NCBI GenBank assembly: GCA_964590515.1
Contig: CAZPZD010000008.1
Span: 1-64,000, forward strand
Origin: JADFRG01 sp964590515
Lineage (GTDB): Bacteria; Chloroflexota; Anaerolineae; Anaerolineales; E44-bin32
Direction of reading: 5' to 3'
Length of the DNA: 64,000 nucleotides
Translations under genes and position numbers: made by a program
The notes under the pieces: generated by a model
Told to the model about the DNA's origin: nothing
The model's input: the letters and a program-made list of their open reading frames with translations, nothing else
The model's database searches: none
Shown here: piece after piece, positions 15,373-24,971 of the stretch
Layout of the letters: the number at the start of each line of letters is the position of its first letter
Position numbering within the stretch: the stretch's first letter is position 1

Positions 15373-17421
15373 TTAGAGGGCAATCTGATCCTGGGCGTAG
15401 GCCAGCGCCAGACCGGCCAGTCCTTCCGAACCGAGCCTCCACCAGGTCGCCAGCCGGGCCGGCAGGACTCCTTCAATCCTGACGACCAGACTCAAGGCTG
15501 CTTCCTTGGTTCCATAGGTCGGCGACCACCAACCGAGCAGCTCCGAATTCTCGCTGGCGGCCTCCCCCGCCAGCCGCGCTCCGGCCCGATACAACGCCAG
15601 CTCGGCCTCATCCGGCTCCACCTTGAGGACCACTCGTCCCGGCTCGCCCTCGAGGACCAGCTCGCGAGGATTGAGCTTCCACTCCCAATCCGGCAGGGTC
15701 CAGGTGACTTGGCCGCGGTGCACTCCCTCCCCGAGCAATTCGTCGATTACGACCCACAAGGCATCTCCAGTATGGACGACGCTCCGGCGGTGAGTGACGC
15801 CGAAGACCGAGTGCTCCGCCGCCAGGGCCTCCATCGGTCCTTCCCGAGTGCGCGCCAGGAACCTAGCATTCGACCATCCCAGCCAGAGGAAGCGTCCCGC
15901 TTGGATCATCGGCTCCCTCCCGTCCACCAGGACTCCGTTGTGAGCTCCCGCCGCGGCCAGGGCGGCGCCCAATTCCCCAGAGTAGCGGTAGCTTCCCGGG
16001 TCGCGCGCCAAGTTGTGGCCATGCCACCACAGGTCGAGATGCAGTTGATCCGAATGGGAAGGGCGCGAACTGAACCTGGCACAGCGCAGGGCTGCCCTGC
16101 TGTGCTCTGCGCGCAGCAGATAGATCCCGGCCTTCGGAAAGTCACCGGCTGTTTGGGACTCCTCTCCCTGGCCTTCCCGCCGCACCGGCACTCCCAGCCA
16201 GAAAGAAAGCTCATCCCAGGGTCCCGGCTCAAAGGCCCTCTGACCGCGCAGCGCCAGCGAAGCAGCCTGCAAGATCGGCCGGTAGTCCGTGGGCTCGCAC
16301 GAGGCCAGCGGCAGCAGGTTCGATCCATCGTTGTGACCCAGGTTGGGGACCCGGCCGTTGCGCGGGTCGGTGAGGGCGGTCAGAAACTGAGCCATCCGAC
16401 TCAAAGCCAGCAGGCTCGCCGCCGGCAGCGGTTCGTTGTGCAGCTCTGCCAGTCGGGCCGCCCAAAGTCCCGCCGCCAGGGCCAGGCGTTGATAGTTGGT
16501 CGAGTGTTGGATGTATCCCCCGTCTTCGAAAACCTGGTCGCGCAGGGCGTAGATGAGCCAGCGCCGGCCGAGCGCCTTCCAGCGCTGGGCTTTCTCGAAA
16601 TCGGCGAAGAGCAGACCTGCGCTGTACAACCCGACCGCCTCACTCACCAGGTGGTTATTCCGCTGGGCGCGGCCGTAACGCAAGGTGGCTGGGATTCGCT
16701 CGGCGTGAGCCGCGATGGCCACCAGGAGCCGCTCGCGCTGCTCCGGGGCGTAGGGTGCGAATACAAAATACCCGAAGATCAGCGCGATCATTCGCAAGGC
16801 GACTTCCTGGCCCGAGGCCCAGTGCGGTCCGAGATTCGGCTGATTGGCCTCCAGCCAGGAGTCAAGCAAAGCGAAGAAACCGTCCCGGTAGCGAGCTTCT
16901 CTTGTCAGCCGGTAGGCGCGGCCCAATACGAAGCACCAACTAAAACGCGCCGGCTCCCAGAGCGACCGGTAGTCAACCTCACCGTCCAGCTGGTACTGCG
17001 TCCAATGTCGATTGAGCGGGACGCGCTGCGAGCCGCCGTCCGCAACAGGGGACTGACCCCAATCAGGCGGGAAGCCGAGCCGGATCGGCGGGCCCCCGAA
17101 GAGCCGCCAATGACCCAGAAGGATTTCGTCCGCCTCTTCCCTCACCGTTCGGATGGTGCCCGCTTGGAAGCGGGCCAGTTCGGACGATAGGTCTGCCTCT
17201 GCCGGAAACAAAAAGCGCTCCCGCTGCGGGAGCACTGTCTCGCTGCGGGTCTCATCCCGCAGCCAGGTTCGCAACGGCCGCTCCTCCCAGCGAAACGGTC
17301 TCGTCCGACTTCGCAGCAGACCGCTTCGCAGCTCGACCTGATACCACCCGTATTCCAGGATGGCGCGCAGCCCGAGTTCACGGACCGCCAGGGTCAGCGT
17401 CCGGGGCGAGGGCAGCCTCAC
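15373..17421 (-). CDS. Heparinase II/III-like polysaccharide lyase
   Basis: This 682-residue protein has the two-domain build of the heparinase II/III and alginate lyase families: an N-terminal alpha-toroid (about 90-390) with RNNHLVSEAVGLY and the catalytic-region YIQHSTNYQRLAL, then a beta-sandwich with PSHSDQLHLDLWWHG and a C-terminal all-beta part. It would cleave a uronic-acid-containing glycan by beta-elimination. No signal peptide is evident, as in many exopolysaccharide-operon members of the family. It overlaps the oxidoreductase gene by ATGA. The WecC-made sugar acid is a plausible lyase target, which is inference. Confidence 0.88.
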   Translation of the reverse strand: MRLPSPRTLTLAVRELGLRAILEYGWYQVELRSGLLRSRTRPFRWEERPLRTWLRDETRSETVLPQRERFLFPAEADLSSELARFQAGTIRTVREEADEILLGHWRLFGGPPIRLGFPPDWGQSPVADGGSQRVPLNRHWTQYQLDGEVDYRSLWEPARFSWCFVLGRAYRLTREARYRDGFFALLDSWLEANQPNLGPHWASGQEVALRMIALIFGYFVFAPYAPEQRERLLVAIAAHAERIPATLRYGRAQRNNHLVSEAVGLYSAGLLFADFEKAQRWKALGRRWLIYALRDQVFEDGGYIQHSTNYQRLALAAGLWAARLAELHNEPLPAASLLALSRMAQFLTALTDPRNGRVPNLGHNDGSNLLPLASCEPTDYRPILQAASLALRGQRAFEPGPWDELSFWLGVPVRREGQGEESQTAGDFPKAGIYLLRAEHSRAALRCARFSSRPSHSDQLHLDLWWHGHNLARDPGSYRYSGELGAALAAAGAHNGVLVDGREPMIQAGRFLWLGWSNARFLARTREGPMEALAAEHSVFGVTHRRSVVHTGDALWVVIDELLGEGVHRGQVTWTLPDWEWKLNPRELVLEGEPGRVVLKVEPDEAELALYRAGARLAGEAASENSELLGWWSPTYGTKEAALSLVVRIEGVLPARLATWWRLGSEGLAGLALAYAQDQIAL

Positions 17422-19580
17422 CGAGGGCCTCCCCAGCCAGGCTCCAGGTCCAGCTTGGCCCCGCTGCCCAGAGCCTCGACCGCCCGAAAGGTGGCGCGGG
17501 TCACTGCCGCCAGCTGCTCATACGGTATCGGCGGCGGACCGCCGGTCTGAATTGCGCGAACAAAGGCCTGCCAGATCGCACGATGCCCCTTGTCCTGGCC
17601 AAACCAAGATCGCTTCACTTTCCGACGCCCGCCGCCAACCAGCTCCAAGCGGCGGAAATCCTCCAACACCGCGACCCGACCGCCGCCGAACGCCTCAACC
17701 CGTTCCTTCGGGTAAGCTCGATCGCCGCTGGCCAGGTATTCGAGTGAAGCCAGCGATCCGTCAGGGAAGGTCAAACCGATATGTAAGTTGTCATCTGCAT
17801 AACGTCCGGCGTTCGGTAGCCCGGAGGCCTGCAAGCTCGTCGGCATTGCACCGACCAGGAAAACCAGAAAGTCAATGAAATGACAGACCTCCCCAATAAT
17901 TCGGCCACCGCCTTGAGCAGGGTCATGCACCCAGTGAGTCAAGGGGAGGAACCCGGCGTTCACCCGGTAGTGAATCGATAGGGGCTCGCCCGCCCGCTCA
18001 ATGAAGGCCCGCATCTGCGCCCCGAGGGGAGCGAAGCGCCGATTGAAGCCCACCGTGAGCAGCCCGGAAGCCTGCTCGAGCGCCTGGAGCACATCCGTAA
18101 GACCGTGCTCGCTGATGGCCAATGGCTTCTCACAGAATACGTGCTTTCCGGCCCGCAGCGCCTGGGCGACCTGACCGGAATGCAGGTGATGCCGGGTAAG
18201 AACCGCGACGGTGTTGATCAGCTCATCGTCAAGTAATACGGCCGGCGCGGTCGTGACGTACTGGAACCCATACCGCCTGGCTGCCTGGGTCCCGCTCAGC
18301 CCGCGTCCGGAAGCCAGGCCGACCAGCTCCACATCTTGCATCCGCTTGAGGATCGGGAAGCAGACACCGCGGCCGAAGTTCCCAGCTCCCAACGCCCCCA
18401 ACCGCACGACCGGCTCTGCCCCACCCGGCCGACGGCCCACCGTGATTTGCCGGTTGATCGGACTGACCCCAGAGTAGGTCAGCAGCACCCCCAGGTACGC
18501 CTGTTCGCCCTCACCAAGGATAAGTTCGTACGCCCGTTCGGCCTGTTCGACAGGGAAACGGTGGCTGATCAGGGGTGCCACCTGGACTTTGCCCTGGTGC
18601 ATCAGCTCGACGAAGGCCTCGATGTTCCGTCGTTCGGTCCAGCGCACGTAGCCGATTGGATAGTCGACTCCACCTTCTTCGTAACGCGGGTCATAGCGAC
18701 CCGGGCCGTAGGAGCGGGAGACGGTCAACTGCAATTCTTTGTCGTAGTACAACTTGCGCGGTACCTGCATACCGACCGCTCCAATAACCACCACCCGACC
18801 CCGATCGCGCGCCAGCTGACCGGCGAGATCCAGCGGGTCGTTGTCTTGGGTGTGGGCGCAGATCAACACCGCATCGAAGCCGATCCCGGCGCTGAGCGCC
18901 GCTCCGGTTTCCAGGGCGTCCGCCCGGATGGCGGCTCGCCCACCGAGCCGGTTCGCCAGATCGACCCTCGCGGGATCCAGATCGATTCCAAAAGCAACAC
19001 AACCGCTGGCTCGGACGATTTGCATGGCCAGCTGGCCGAGAAGACCCAGCCCGATGACCGCCACTCGGTTCCCAAGCTGCGACTCTGCCAGGCGAAAGCC
19101 GTGCAAGGCAATGGCTCCCAGGGTTGCAAAGGCCCCCGCCTCGAAATCAACGCCGCCAGGCAGCCGGGCCGTGAGGTTCTCCGGGACCACTGCATACTCG
19201 GCATGGGCCGCGCCCCCGCCGGCGCAGGCCACTCGCTCGCCGGCTCGTAGGCCGGCAACCCCCGCCCCAACGGCCTCCACCCATCCAGCCGAGGAATAAC
19301 CCAGCGGGACCGCCTGATCCAGCCGGCGCCGCACCGCCAGCACGGCGCTGAGCGCACCCTCCTGCCGAGCCTTTTCCAGAGTCTGACCTACCAGGTCAGG
19401 GCGAGCGCGAGCCTTGGCTAGCGGACCCTTCCCCGCAAACTCGGCCAGTGCCCGCTCTGTCCCAGACGAAACCAGCGAGACGCTGGTCCGGACGAGCACC
19501 GTCCCCGGATCCGGCTGGGGTACGGGGACTTCCAGGACCTTGGGGCGCTTCGAGCGTAGGTCTTGTACGACTTGCTTCAT
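17418..19580 (-). CDS. Two-domain oxidoreductase: MDR-type dehydrogenase fused to a Gfo/Idh/MocA domain
   Basis: The 720-residue protein joins a zinc-alcohol-dehydrogenase-like domain (about 1-365; nucleotide motif AVIGLGLLGQLAMQIVRASG) with a Gfo/Idh/MocA dehydrogenase domain (about 390-700; LGALGAGNFGRGV and the catalytic-loop CEKPLAIS). The classic zinc ligands of alcohol dehydrogenase are not evident in the first domain. Such fusions are often found beside heparinase-like lyases in polysaccharide loci and are thought to oxidise or epimerise a sugar. An internal promoter-like box precedes it, and it is coupled to the lyase gene by ATGA. Confidence 0.88.
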   Translation of the reverse strand: MKQVVQDLRSKRPKVLEVPVPQPDPGTVLVRTSVSLVSSGTERALAEFAGKGPLAKARARPDLVGQTLEKARQEGALSAVLAVRRRLDQAVPLGYSSAGWVEAVGAGVAGLRAGERVACAGGGAAHAEYAVVPENLTARLPGGVDFEAGAFATLGAIALHGFRLAESQLGNRVAVIGLGLLGQLAMQIVRASGCVAFGIDLDPARVDLANRLGGRAAIRADALETGAALSAGIGFDAVLICAHTQDNDPLDLAGQLARDRGRVVVIGAVGMQVPRKLYYDKELQLTVSRSYGPGRYDPRYEEGGVDYPIGYVRWTERRNIEAFVELMHQGKVQVAPLISHRFPVEQAERAYELILGEGEQAYLGVLLTYSGVSPINRQITVGRRPGGAEPVVRLGALGAGNFGRGVCFPILKRMQDVELVGLASGRGLSGTQAARRYGFQYVTTAPAVLLDDELINTVAVLTRHHLHSGQVAQALRAGKHVFCEKPLAISEHGLTDVLQALEQASGLLTVGFNRRFAPLGAQMRAFIERAGEPLSIHYRVNAGFLPLTHWVHDPAQGGGRIIGEVCHFIDFLVFLVGAMPTSLQASGLPNAGRYADDNLHIGLTFPDGSLASLEYLASGDRAYPKERVEAFGGGRVAVLEDFRRLELVGGGRRKVKRSWFGQDKGHRAIWQAFVRAIQTGGPPPIPYEQLAAVTRATFRAVEALGSGAKLDLEPGWGGPR

Positions 19581-19593
19581 GGCTTAGCTGGAA

Positions 19594-19599
19594 ATTCTA
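19594..19599 (-). promoter_or_regulatory. -10 element before the two-domain oxidoreductase
   Basis: TAGAAT on the minus strand lies 13 bases before the ATG at 19580, in the only intercistronic gap (67 bases) of the polysaccharide operon. It could provide a secondary promoter for the last three genes. Confidence 0.35.
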
Positions 19600-19647
19600 C
19601 CGGAGGACCCCGGTGGCTGCCGGTACCCGGTGAAGGCACCCATCCGG

Positions 19648-20841
19648 TCAGCTGAGCAGCTCATGGTAGGCCGCCTCGGCCCGTGCCATGCCGGCTGCAT
19701 AGCCGGCCCGCTCAGCAATCAGGCGGGAGTTCTGGCGAGCGGCCTCGGCACGCAGCGGCTCGTCCTGCAATGCTCGGATTACCGCATGGGCCAGTGCGGC
19801 CGGATCTCCAGGATCGATCAACGAACCAGTCCGGTCCTCGTCAATCCACTCTCGCAGCGACTCGAGATCTCCGGCAATCGGGTACGTGCCGCAGGCCATG
19901 GCCTCCAGCAGTGTGTTCGGGGTGCCGTCGTGCTCGGTCACTGACACGGACACCTGCGAGCGGCGAAATACGATCGCCATGTCCGAGGGAGATAACTGGG
20001 GGAGCAGGTGGACCGACTGTCCAACCCCCAGTTTTTCGATCCAACGCTCCGCCTCGCGGACGCCCCTCATCGCTGGACACAAGAAGGCGACCCCCGGGCG
20101 CGCCGCAAGCACCTTCGGGATCGAACGGAAGAATGTGTCGCTCCGGACGTAGCCGCGAAAACCACGCGGGTTCACAACTGTCGGTGAGTTTGGCGGAACC
20201 TTCTTCAGTGTGCGCACCAGTTCGGGATCGGCGGGTACTGCGGGGCCGCCGCGGCTGAAGATCTCTGCCCGCACCCCGCCGTTCCCCGGCAGCACGACCA
20301 CCGATGCCCCCCTCCGCAGGCCCCAGCCTGGCGCCAGGCGTTGGTCCCGCTGACAGTCGGTGTGCAGCGCGTCTGCGCGGGCCACAGTCCGGTGGGTCAA
20401 CCGGCGCATGAGCGGCGTGGCCGGTCCATGCAGGGTGAAATCATTTCCCCATACTGAGATTAGCAGCGGGCTCGTCGGGTGGCAGGCCGCGGCCAGCGCA
20501 CCTTCAAAGGGAATCCGCATCGCGTGAACTAAGTCTGGCTGGGTCCTTGAGATCATCTCCCGGGCCTTGCCGGCCGCCCGGCGCAGGGTCAGCGGTCCCA
20601 GCCAATGGCGCACGCCGGTGCGCAACCGAATCGTACCAGCACCGGTGAGGGTAAGCGCTCCAGCCAGCCGCCGGGCCAAGCCACTGAACCCCACCGGCAC
20701 GACCTCCAGCGAGGTCAACCCGGGGTATGGCTCACAGGGATAGGTGGAGAGCAAGTGGACTTCATGGCCGGTTTCGATGAAGTGTTGGATCCAGTTAAGC
20801 GCGATCGGGCTGCGGCCGTCGGCAATGTAAAGCAACCTCAC
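19648..20841 (-). CDS. Glycosyltransferase family 4
   Basis: This 397-residue GT-B protein starts with RLLYIADGRSPIALNWIQHF, has the inter-domain region LVHAMRIPFEGALAAA and ISVWGNDFTLHG, and the family-4 donor-site pattern SVTEHDGTPNTLLEAMACGTYPI with the glutamate that grips the nucleotide sugar. I start at GTG 20841 because it overlaps the upstream stop as GTGA; a longer frame would reach 20868. It is one of three glycosyltransferases in the operon. Donor and acceptor cannot be told from sequence. Confidence 0.88.
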   Translation of the reverse strand: MRLLYIADGRSPIALNWIQHFIETGHEVHLLSTYPCEPYPGLTSLEVVPVGFSGLARRLAGALTLTGAGTIRLRTGVRHWLGPLTLRRAAGKAREMISRTQPDLVHAMRIPFEGALAAACHPTSPLLISVWGNDFTLHGPATPLMRRLTHRTVARADALHTDCQRDQRLAPGWGLRRGASVVVLPGNGGVRAEIFSRGGPAVPADPELVRTLKKVPPNSPTVVNPRGFRGYVRSDTFFRSIPKVLAARPGVAFLCPAMRGVREAERWIEKLGVGQSVHLLPQLSPSDMAIVFRRSQVSVSVTEHDGTPNTLLEAMACGTYPIAGDLESLREWIDEDRTGSLIDPGDPAALAHAVIRALQDEPLRAEAARQNSRLIAERAGYAAGMARAEAAYHELLS

Positions 20842-21920
20842 CGCGGATGTACGTCCTCCAGCGCGCACAGAAAGGTGTCCACCATGACCTGAATGTTGAT
20901 CCGGTCGGCGACGATCCGGTGGGACTCCGCGCCCATTTCTCGCAGACGCTTTGGGTCTGAGAGCGCCGCCCGCAGGGCGTTAGTCAATGCGGCCTGGTTT
21001 CCCGGCGGCACTAACCAGCCGTTGCTTCGACTCACCAAATCCCTCTGAGTTCCGTCGCCTTCGGCCACGACCACCGGCAAACCGTGCGCCATTGCTTGCT
21101 GAACGGCCAGGCCGCCGGTCCCCGGCAGGACGAAGAGATCGGCTTGCCGGAACAGCCGATCGAGAGCCTCCCCCTGGATCGCCCCTTTCAGTTGGGCTGC
21201 CGGAAACACGCGGCGGGCCAGCCGTTCCAGCCGGGGACGAGCCGGGCCGTCTCCGACGATCACCAGCTCTGGCGCGGGGCTGAGCATGCCACAAGCATGA
21301 AGCAGCAAGTCGAGCCGCTTACGTTCCTGCAGGCGTCCCACGAAGAGCAAGGTTGGCGGCTTGCCTGAGAGTGCTGGACGGGGTTCGAGTGGCGCGGGCG
21401 GTCCAACCACTGCGTTGGGTGCGACATACACCCGTTCTGCACGGAAGCCTGCGGCCCGGTATTGTTCTGACCCCAAGGTGCTGTAGGCAATCAGCGCGTC
21501 GAACTGTCGGAGGTAATTGCGCCAGAGCGACCGGCCGCGCGGCGCCCCAAGTCCCCAACCGATAACCGGCCTCTGCTTTGCTCGCATCCAGGCGATAGCC
21601 CTTCGGTTGGACCAGTAACGCGGGTTGGCCTCCAGAATCAACGTCTGCGGATCCCAGGCCGTGAGCCACTCCAGGATGTTCGGTTGAATGCAGAGGGTGG
21701 CAGCCCCGGCCAGCAGGTGCCGGTTGCGGGCGGGTGTGAACTGGGCGATTGTCGTCTCGGTCGTGGTCAGGATCGCTTCGCCTCGCCGCGGGGACCCCGC
21801 GAACAGGGAGAGGCCTCCCGAGCAGCGGGCCGCAAGCTGGTCGAAGAATGGCACCCGGTAGATCGGAAGCACCCGCTGCTGGATAGCCAACCGGCCAGGA
21901 AATGGCCCCGGCTTACTCAT
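20838..21920 (-). CDS. Glycosyltransferase family 4
   Basis: The protein has 360 residues with the GT-B fold. The N-terminal half reads RLAIQQRVLPIYRVPFFDQL; the C-terminal half has LLFVGRLQERKRLDLLLHA, VGDGPARPRLERLA and the donor motif LPGTGGLAVQQAMAHGLPVV. In the donor motif the usual glutamate of the E-x7-E pattern is replaced: the segment has Q-Q in place of the common LE. The start ATG 21920 forms ATGA with the stop of the FkbM gene. The first strand resembles that of transferases acting late on polysaccharide repeats, but this is inference. Confidence 0.86.
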   Translation of the reverse strand: MSKPGPFPGRLAIQQRVLPIYRVPFFDQLAARCSGGLSLFAGSPRRGEAILTTTETTIAQFTPARNRHLLAGAATLCIQPNILEWLTAWDPQTLILEANPRYWSNRRAIAWMRAKQRPVIGWGLGAPRGRSLWRNYLRQFDALIAYSTLGSEQYRAAGFRAERVYVAPNAVVGPPAPLEPRPALSGKPPTLLFVGRLQERKRLDLLLHACGMLSPAPELVIVGDGPARPRLERLARRVFPAAQLKGAIQGEALDRLFRQADLFVLPGTGGLAVQQAMAHGLPVVVAEGDGTQRDLVSRSNGWLVPPGNQAALTNALRAALSDPKRLREMGAESHRIVADRINIQVMVDTFLCALEDVHPR

Positions 21921-22810
21921 GGCCTGTGCCTCGGGCCACGGTAAAAGGATTGGATGCCCCAGGCCGTGGGCGGAATCCCAATGAGCTGGTCCTTCCAAGG
22001 TCCCGGCCGCCACTCCGGATATCCCGGCTGCATCGACCGAAGCCCATAATTGGCGGCCAACAGCTGTCGTCGAGCACTCTCCGCGGCCTCCGGCCCATGC
22101 AGCTCGATGACCACGTGGGGCCGGGCCTGCCTCAACAGGCGGGCCATGCCCTCGAGCGCCAGGGCCTCGCCTCCCTCGACATCGATCTTGACCAGGGCCG
22201 GCGCAGCTTCGCTATCACGATAGACCCAGTCATCCAGACAAATCACTTCTACATCCAATGAGTCCGCGTACTCGAAGCGCCTCCCGCTCGAGCCCTCCAG
22301 CTTTCCCATCCCTCCGGAGGCGTGCAAGAAGAACCGACCGCGAGTCGACCGCGCCCCCACCGCCGCTTCCACTGCCCGGATCCTTTCACCCTCGGGGTTC
22401 AGCCGCAGGTTGGCTTGCAATCGGCTGAAGTTGGCGGGGAGCGGTTCGAAGCCGACCACCTGTCCCGAGGCACCTACCGCCCTAGCCAACGCCAGGCTTA
22501 AGTAACCCAGGTTGGCTCCGATATCGTAGACCACCCATCCGGGCTGCACGAAATCCTGAAGGGTCCGCAACAGCTCCAGCTCGTAGGTACCAAGCCACAG
22601 GTCTTTCTCAGTCTGCAGGTCGAGCAGAAGCCTGGCCCCGGCCAGCGGGCCGGCGGCAATCTCAACCTCGGTCAGTCCGTGGGGAGCGGAGGCGTTCAGC
22701 AGGCTGCGGACCCCGCGGGAGATTGGGCCAAGCCGATATAAGCCGCGCCGCATCCGGGCAGGTAAAGCTTTGGCGACCAAGGCCGCAGTCTCTAGCAGAA
22801 TCGAAGCCAC
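21917..22810 (-). CDS. FkbM-family methyltransferase
   Basis: FkbM-type enzymes O-methylate sugars and other hydroxyl groups using SAM. This 297-residue protein has motif I VVYDIGANLGYLSLALAR, the acidic GFEPLPANFSRL, and the family-specific ALVKIDVEGGEALALEGM. It starts with GTG 22810, two bases after the stop of the upstream glycosyltransferase gene, and is coupled downstream by ATGA. Methylation of a glycan residue, perhaps as a chain-end signal, fits its place in the operon. Confidence 0.9.
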   Translation of the reverse strand: MASILLETAALVAKALPARMRRGLYRLGPISRGVRSLLNASAPHGLTEVEIAAGPLAGARLLLDLQTEKDLWLGTYELELLRTLQDFVQPGWVVYDIGANLGYLSLALARAVGASGQVVGFEPLPANFSRLQANLRLNPEGERIRAVEAAVGARSTRGRFFLHASGGMGKLEGSSGRRFEYADSLDVEVICLDDWVYRDSEAAPALVKIDVEGGEALALEGMARLLRQARPHVVIELHGPEAAESARRQLLAANYGLRSMQPGYPEWRPGPWKDQLIGIPPTAWGIQSFYRGPRHRP

Positions 22811-22812
22811 GT

Positions 22813-23841
22813 CTATCCTGCCAGCTGCTGGAGATAGCCGTCCACCATCCGCTCCAGTCCAAAGGCCGCCTCCGCCCGGGCCCGCGCGCCGGCCCGGAAG
22901 CGGGGTTGATCCCCCAACACCTGCTCCCCGGCCTCAGCCAGCCCTTCCAAATCGGGAGGCTCCAGTTTCCAGGGGTCGCCCCCATACGGAGCCAGTCGAC
23001 CGGCATCTGCTTGCACCAGTTCCGGCAAGGCACCGGTCTCGAAGGCGATGACTGGCAGCCCACAGGCCATCGCTTCGATCGCCGCGTTCGGACAGGCCGG
23101 GTTGAGGTCGGCGGCGAACAGCAGGTGAGCCGAACGGTCCAGGGACGGGATTTGATCCGGGCTCACTAACCCGCGCCAGTCCAGCCGCACTCCCTCGGGG
23201 AGTTCGCCGGGAGGCCGAGGGGCATTGCCGGCGATCGTCAGCTCGACCGGACGATTTAAGCGGGCTGCCAGCCGGCCCGCCAGATTCACACCAGTGCGCA
23301 GCCCCAACTCATATCCGCCGGCGAAATTGCCCTCGACGATCAGCAGGCGGGTAGCTTCCTGCGACCGCTGATCAAGACCATTTGGTGTGTAGATGTTCAG
23401 CGGCACGCCGTTGTGCACGACTACTGCCGCGGCGCTCACTGAGCCATGGCGTTGTTCCCACCAGTGGCGAGCGAACTCGCTCTGATAGACCAGGCGGTCG
23501 GCCAGCCGACTGCGGATCCAGCGGACCACCAGGTTGTTCGCTTCTGCCCGCAAGTAATGGCGCACCCCGGTTCTGGTTTGCCGATGCAGCCAGTTGATTC
23601 CATCCAGCCGCTGCACGATCCGCACCCCGGCCCGGCGTGCCTGCAGCAAGCCTGCCAATCTGCGGGTTCCTCCAATGACTAACACCGTGTCGTACGGCCG
23701 GTCTGCCAGACTGTAGCTGACCTCGATCCCATGCTCCTGCAGCCCGGCCGCCAGCCGCCGCTGGAACGCAGCCGGTCCAGCCACTCCGCCTAATCGGGTT
23801 ACCAGGCAAACCCGCTTCAATTGGAAATGTGCATGGCTCAC
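22813..23841 (-). CDS. Glycosyltransferase (GT-B, family 4-like)
   Basis: This 342-residue protein is a shorter GT-B enzyme. It begins CLVTRLGGVAGPAAFQRRL, has the acceptor-side segment IVQRLDGINWLHRQ and YQSEFARHWWEQ, and the donor motif NPACPNAAIEAMACGLPVIAFETGALPE, where the glutamates fit the E-x7-E pattern of family 4. A segment LLIVEGNFAGGYELG takes the place of the more common VGR motif. It overlaps wecB by ATGA, so it is expressed along with the ManNAc-producing enzyme and may use UDP-ManNAcA as donor; that is inference. Confidence 0.87.
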   Translation of the reverse strand: MSHAHFQLKRVCLVTRLGGVAGPAAFQRRLAAGLQEHGIEVSYSLADRPYDTVLVIGGTRRLAGLLQARRAGVRIVQRLDGINWLHRQTRTGVRHYLRAEANNLVVRWIRSRLADRLVYQSEFARHWWEQRHGSVSAAAVVVHNGVPLNIYTPNGLDQRSQEATRLLIVEGNFAGGYELGLRTGVNLAGRLAARLNRPVELTIAGNAPRPPGELPEGVRLDWRGLVSPDQIPSLDRSAHLLFAADLNPACPNAAIEAMACGLPVIAFETGALPELVQADAGRLAPYGGDPWKLEPPDLEGLAEAGEQVLGDQPRFRAGARARAEAAFGLERMVDGYLQQLAG

Positions 23842-24971
23842 GGCTCGGCTGAGGCGTGGCTCTTTAGCAAGGCTGCGACGATCCGTTCGGCCGCATGTCC
23901 ATCTCCAAATGGGTTGACTGCTCTCGCCATCGCGGCATAAGCCTGCGGATCATCAAGCAAGCGGCGGGTTTCCCGTATGATCCGCTCCGAGTCGGTCCCC
24001 ACCAAGACCGCGGTGCCCGCCTGCAGCGCCTCCGGCCGCTCTGTCTTTTCGCGCAGCACCAACACCGGCTTACCAAGCGCCGGCGCTTCCTCCTGGATAC
24101 CCCCCGAATCGGTCAGGATCAAGTGAGCGCGTTTCATCAAGTGCACCATGCTCAGGTAATCCAGCGGTTCGATCAGCCGAATGTTCGGTACTCCGTGGAG
24201 CAGTCTATGGGCAGGCTCCTGGACATTGGGATTAAGGTGAACCGGATAGATCACGGTTGCCTTTCCGGAGTATGCAATCGCAATCGAGCGGAGGGCCTTG
24301 AAGATCCGCTCCAAGGGATCGCCAAAGTTTTCCCGCCGATGGGCGGTCACTAAGATGATCTGCTGAGAATCGTCCACCCCGGACAACGGCCCAGTAGATA
24401 GATCGACCGGCCGAGCCGTCATCTCACGTAGCGCGTCAATGACCGTATTGCCGGTCACCACGATCCGCTCCGCCGGAATCCCTTCCCGCAGCAGGTTGTC
24501 CCTGGCCCAATCGGTCGGCGCAAAATGCAAGTCGCCTACCACCCCCAGCATCTGACGGTTGACCTCCTCCGGGAAAGGTTGGAACTTGTCCCCGGTCCGC
24601 AAGCCGGCCTCCACGTGCCCGATCTTCACCCGGTGATAATAGGCCAACAGGGCCGCGCACATCACGGTCGTGGTGTCCCCCTGAACCAGCACCCAGTCGG
24701 GCGCGACCTCAGCCAACACCGGCTCCAATCCGCGGAAGACCTCCGCGCTGAGCTCGGCCAGCGATTGAGCCGGCCGCATGATATCCAGGTCGTAGTCCGG
24801 GTGGATCTCGAACAGGCCTAACACCTGGTCCAGCATCTCACGATGTTGAGCGGTGATGCACACGATGGACTCGACCGCGGGGGTCTGCTTCAGCCGATTG
24901 AGGACCGGGGCCAGCTTGATTGCCTCCGGCCGAGTGCCGAAGATCGAGAGGACCCGGAGCGGCCTAGGCAT
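23838..24971 (-). CDS. wecB: UDP-N-acetylglucosamine 2-epimerase
   Basis: WecB interconverts UDP-GlcNAc and UDP-ManNAc. The 377 residues follow the non-hydrolysing epimerase pattern: VLSIFGTRPEAIKLAPV at the N-terminus, TAQHREMLDQ, LVQGDTTTVMCAALLAYY, HVEAGLRTGDKFQPFPEEVNRQ, TGNTVIDAL, and the C-terminal ILTDSGGIQEEAPALGKPVLVLREKTERPE. All conserved segments are intact. It overlaps wecC by eight bases. With wecC it makes UDP-N-acetylmannosaminuronic acid for the polysaccharide. Confidence 0.96.
   Translation of the reverse strand: MPRPLRVLSIFGTRPEAIKLAPVLNRLKQTPAVESIVCITAQHREMLDQVLGLFEIHPDYDLDIMRPAQSLAELSAEVFRGLEPVLAEVAPDWVLVQGDTTTVMCAALLAYYHRVKIGHVEAGLRTGDKFQPFPEEVNRQMLGVVGDLHFAPTDWARDNLLREGIPAERIVVTGNTVIDALREMTARPVDLSTGPLSGVDDSQQIILVTAHRRENFGDPLERIFKALRSIAIAYSGKATVIYPVHLNPNVQEPAHRLLHGVPNIRLIEPLDYLSMVHLMKRAHLILTDSGGIQEEAPALGKPVLVLREKTERPEALQAGTAVLVGTDSERIIRETRRLLDDPQAYAAMARAVNPFGDGHAAERIVAALLKSHASAEP

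Noticed and set aside
15235..17190. Long open frame of 651 codons on the plus strand
   Set aside because: It is antisense to the heparinase-like gene and its translation is rich in Arg, Gln and Pro with no family pattern. GC-rich coding DNA often leaves such frames open.
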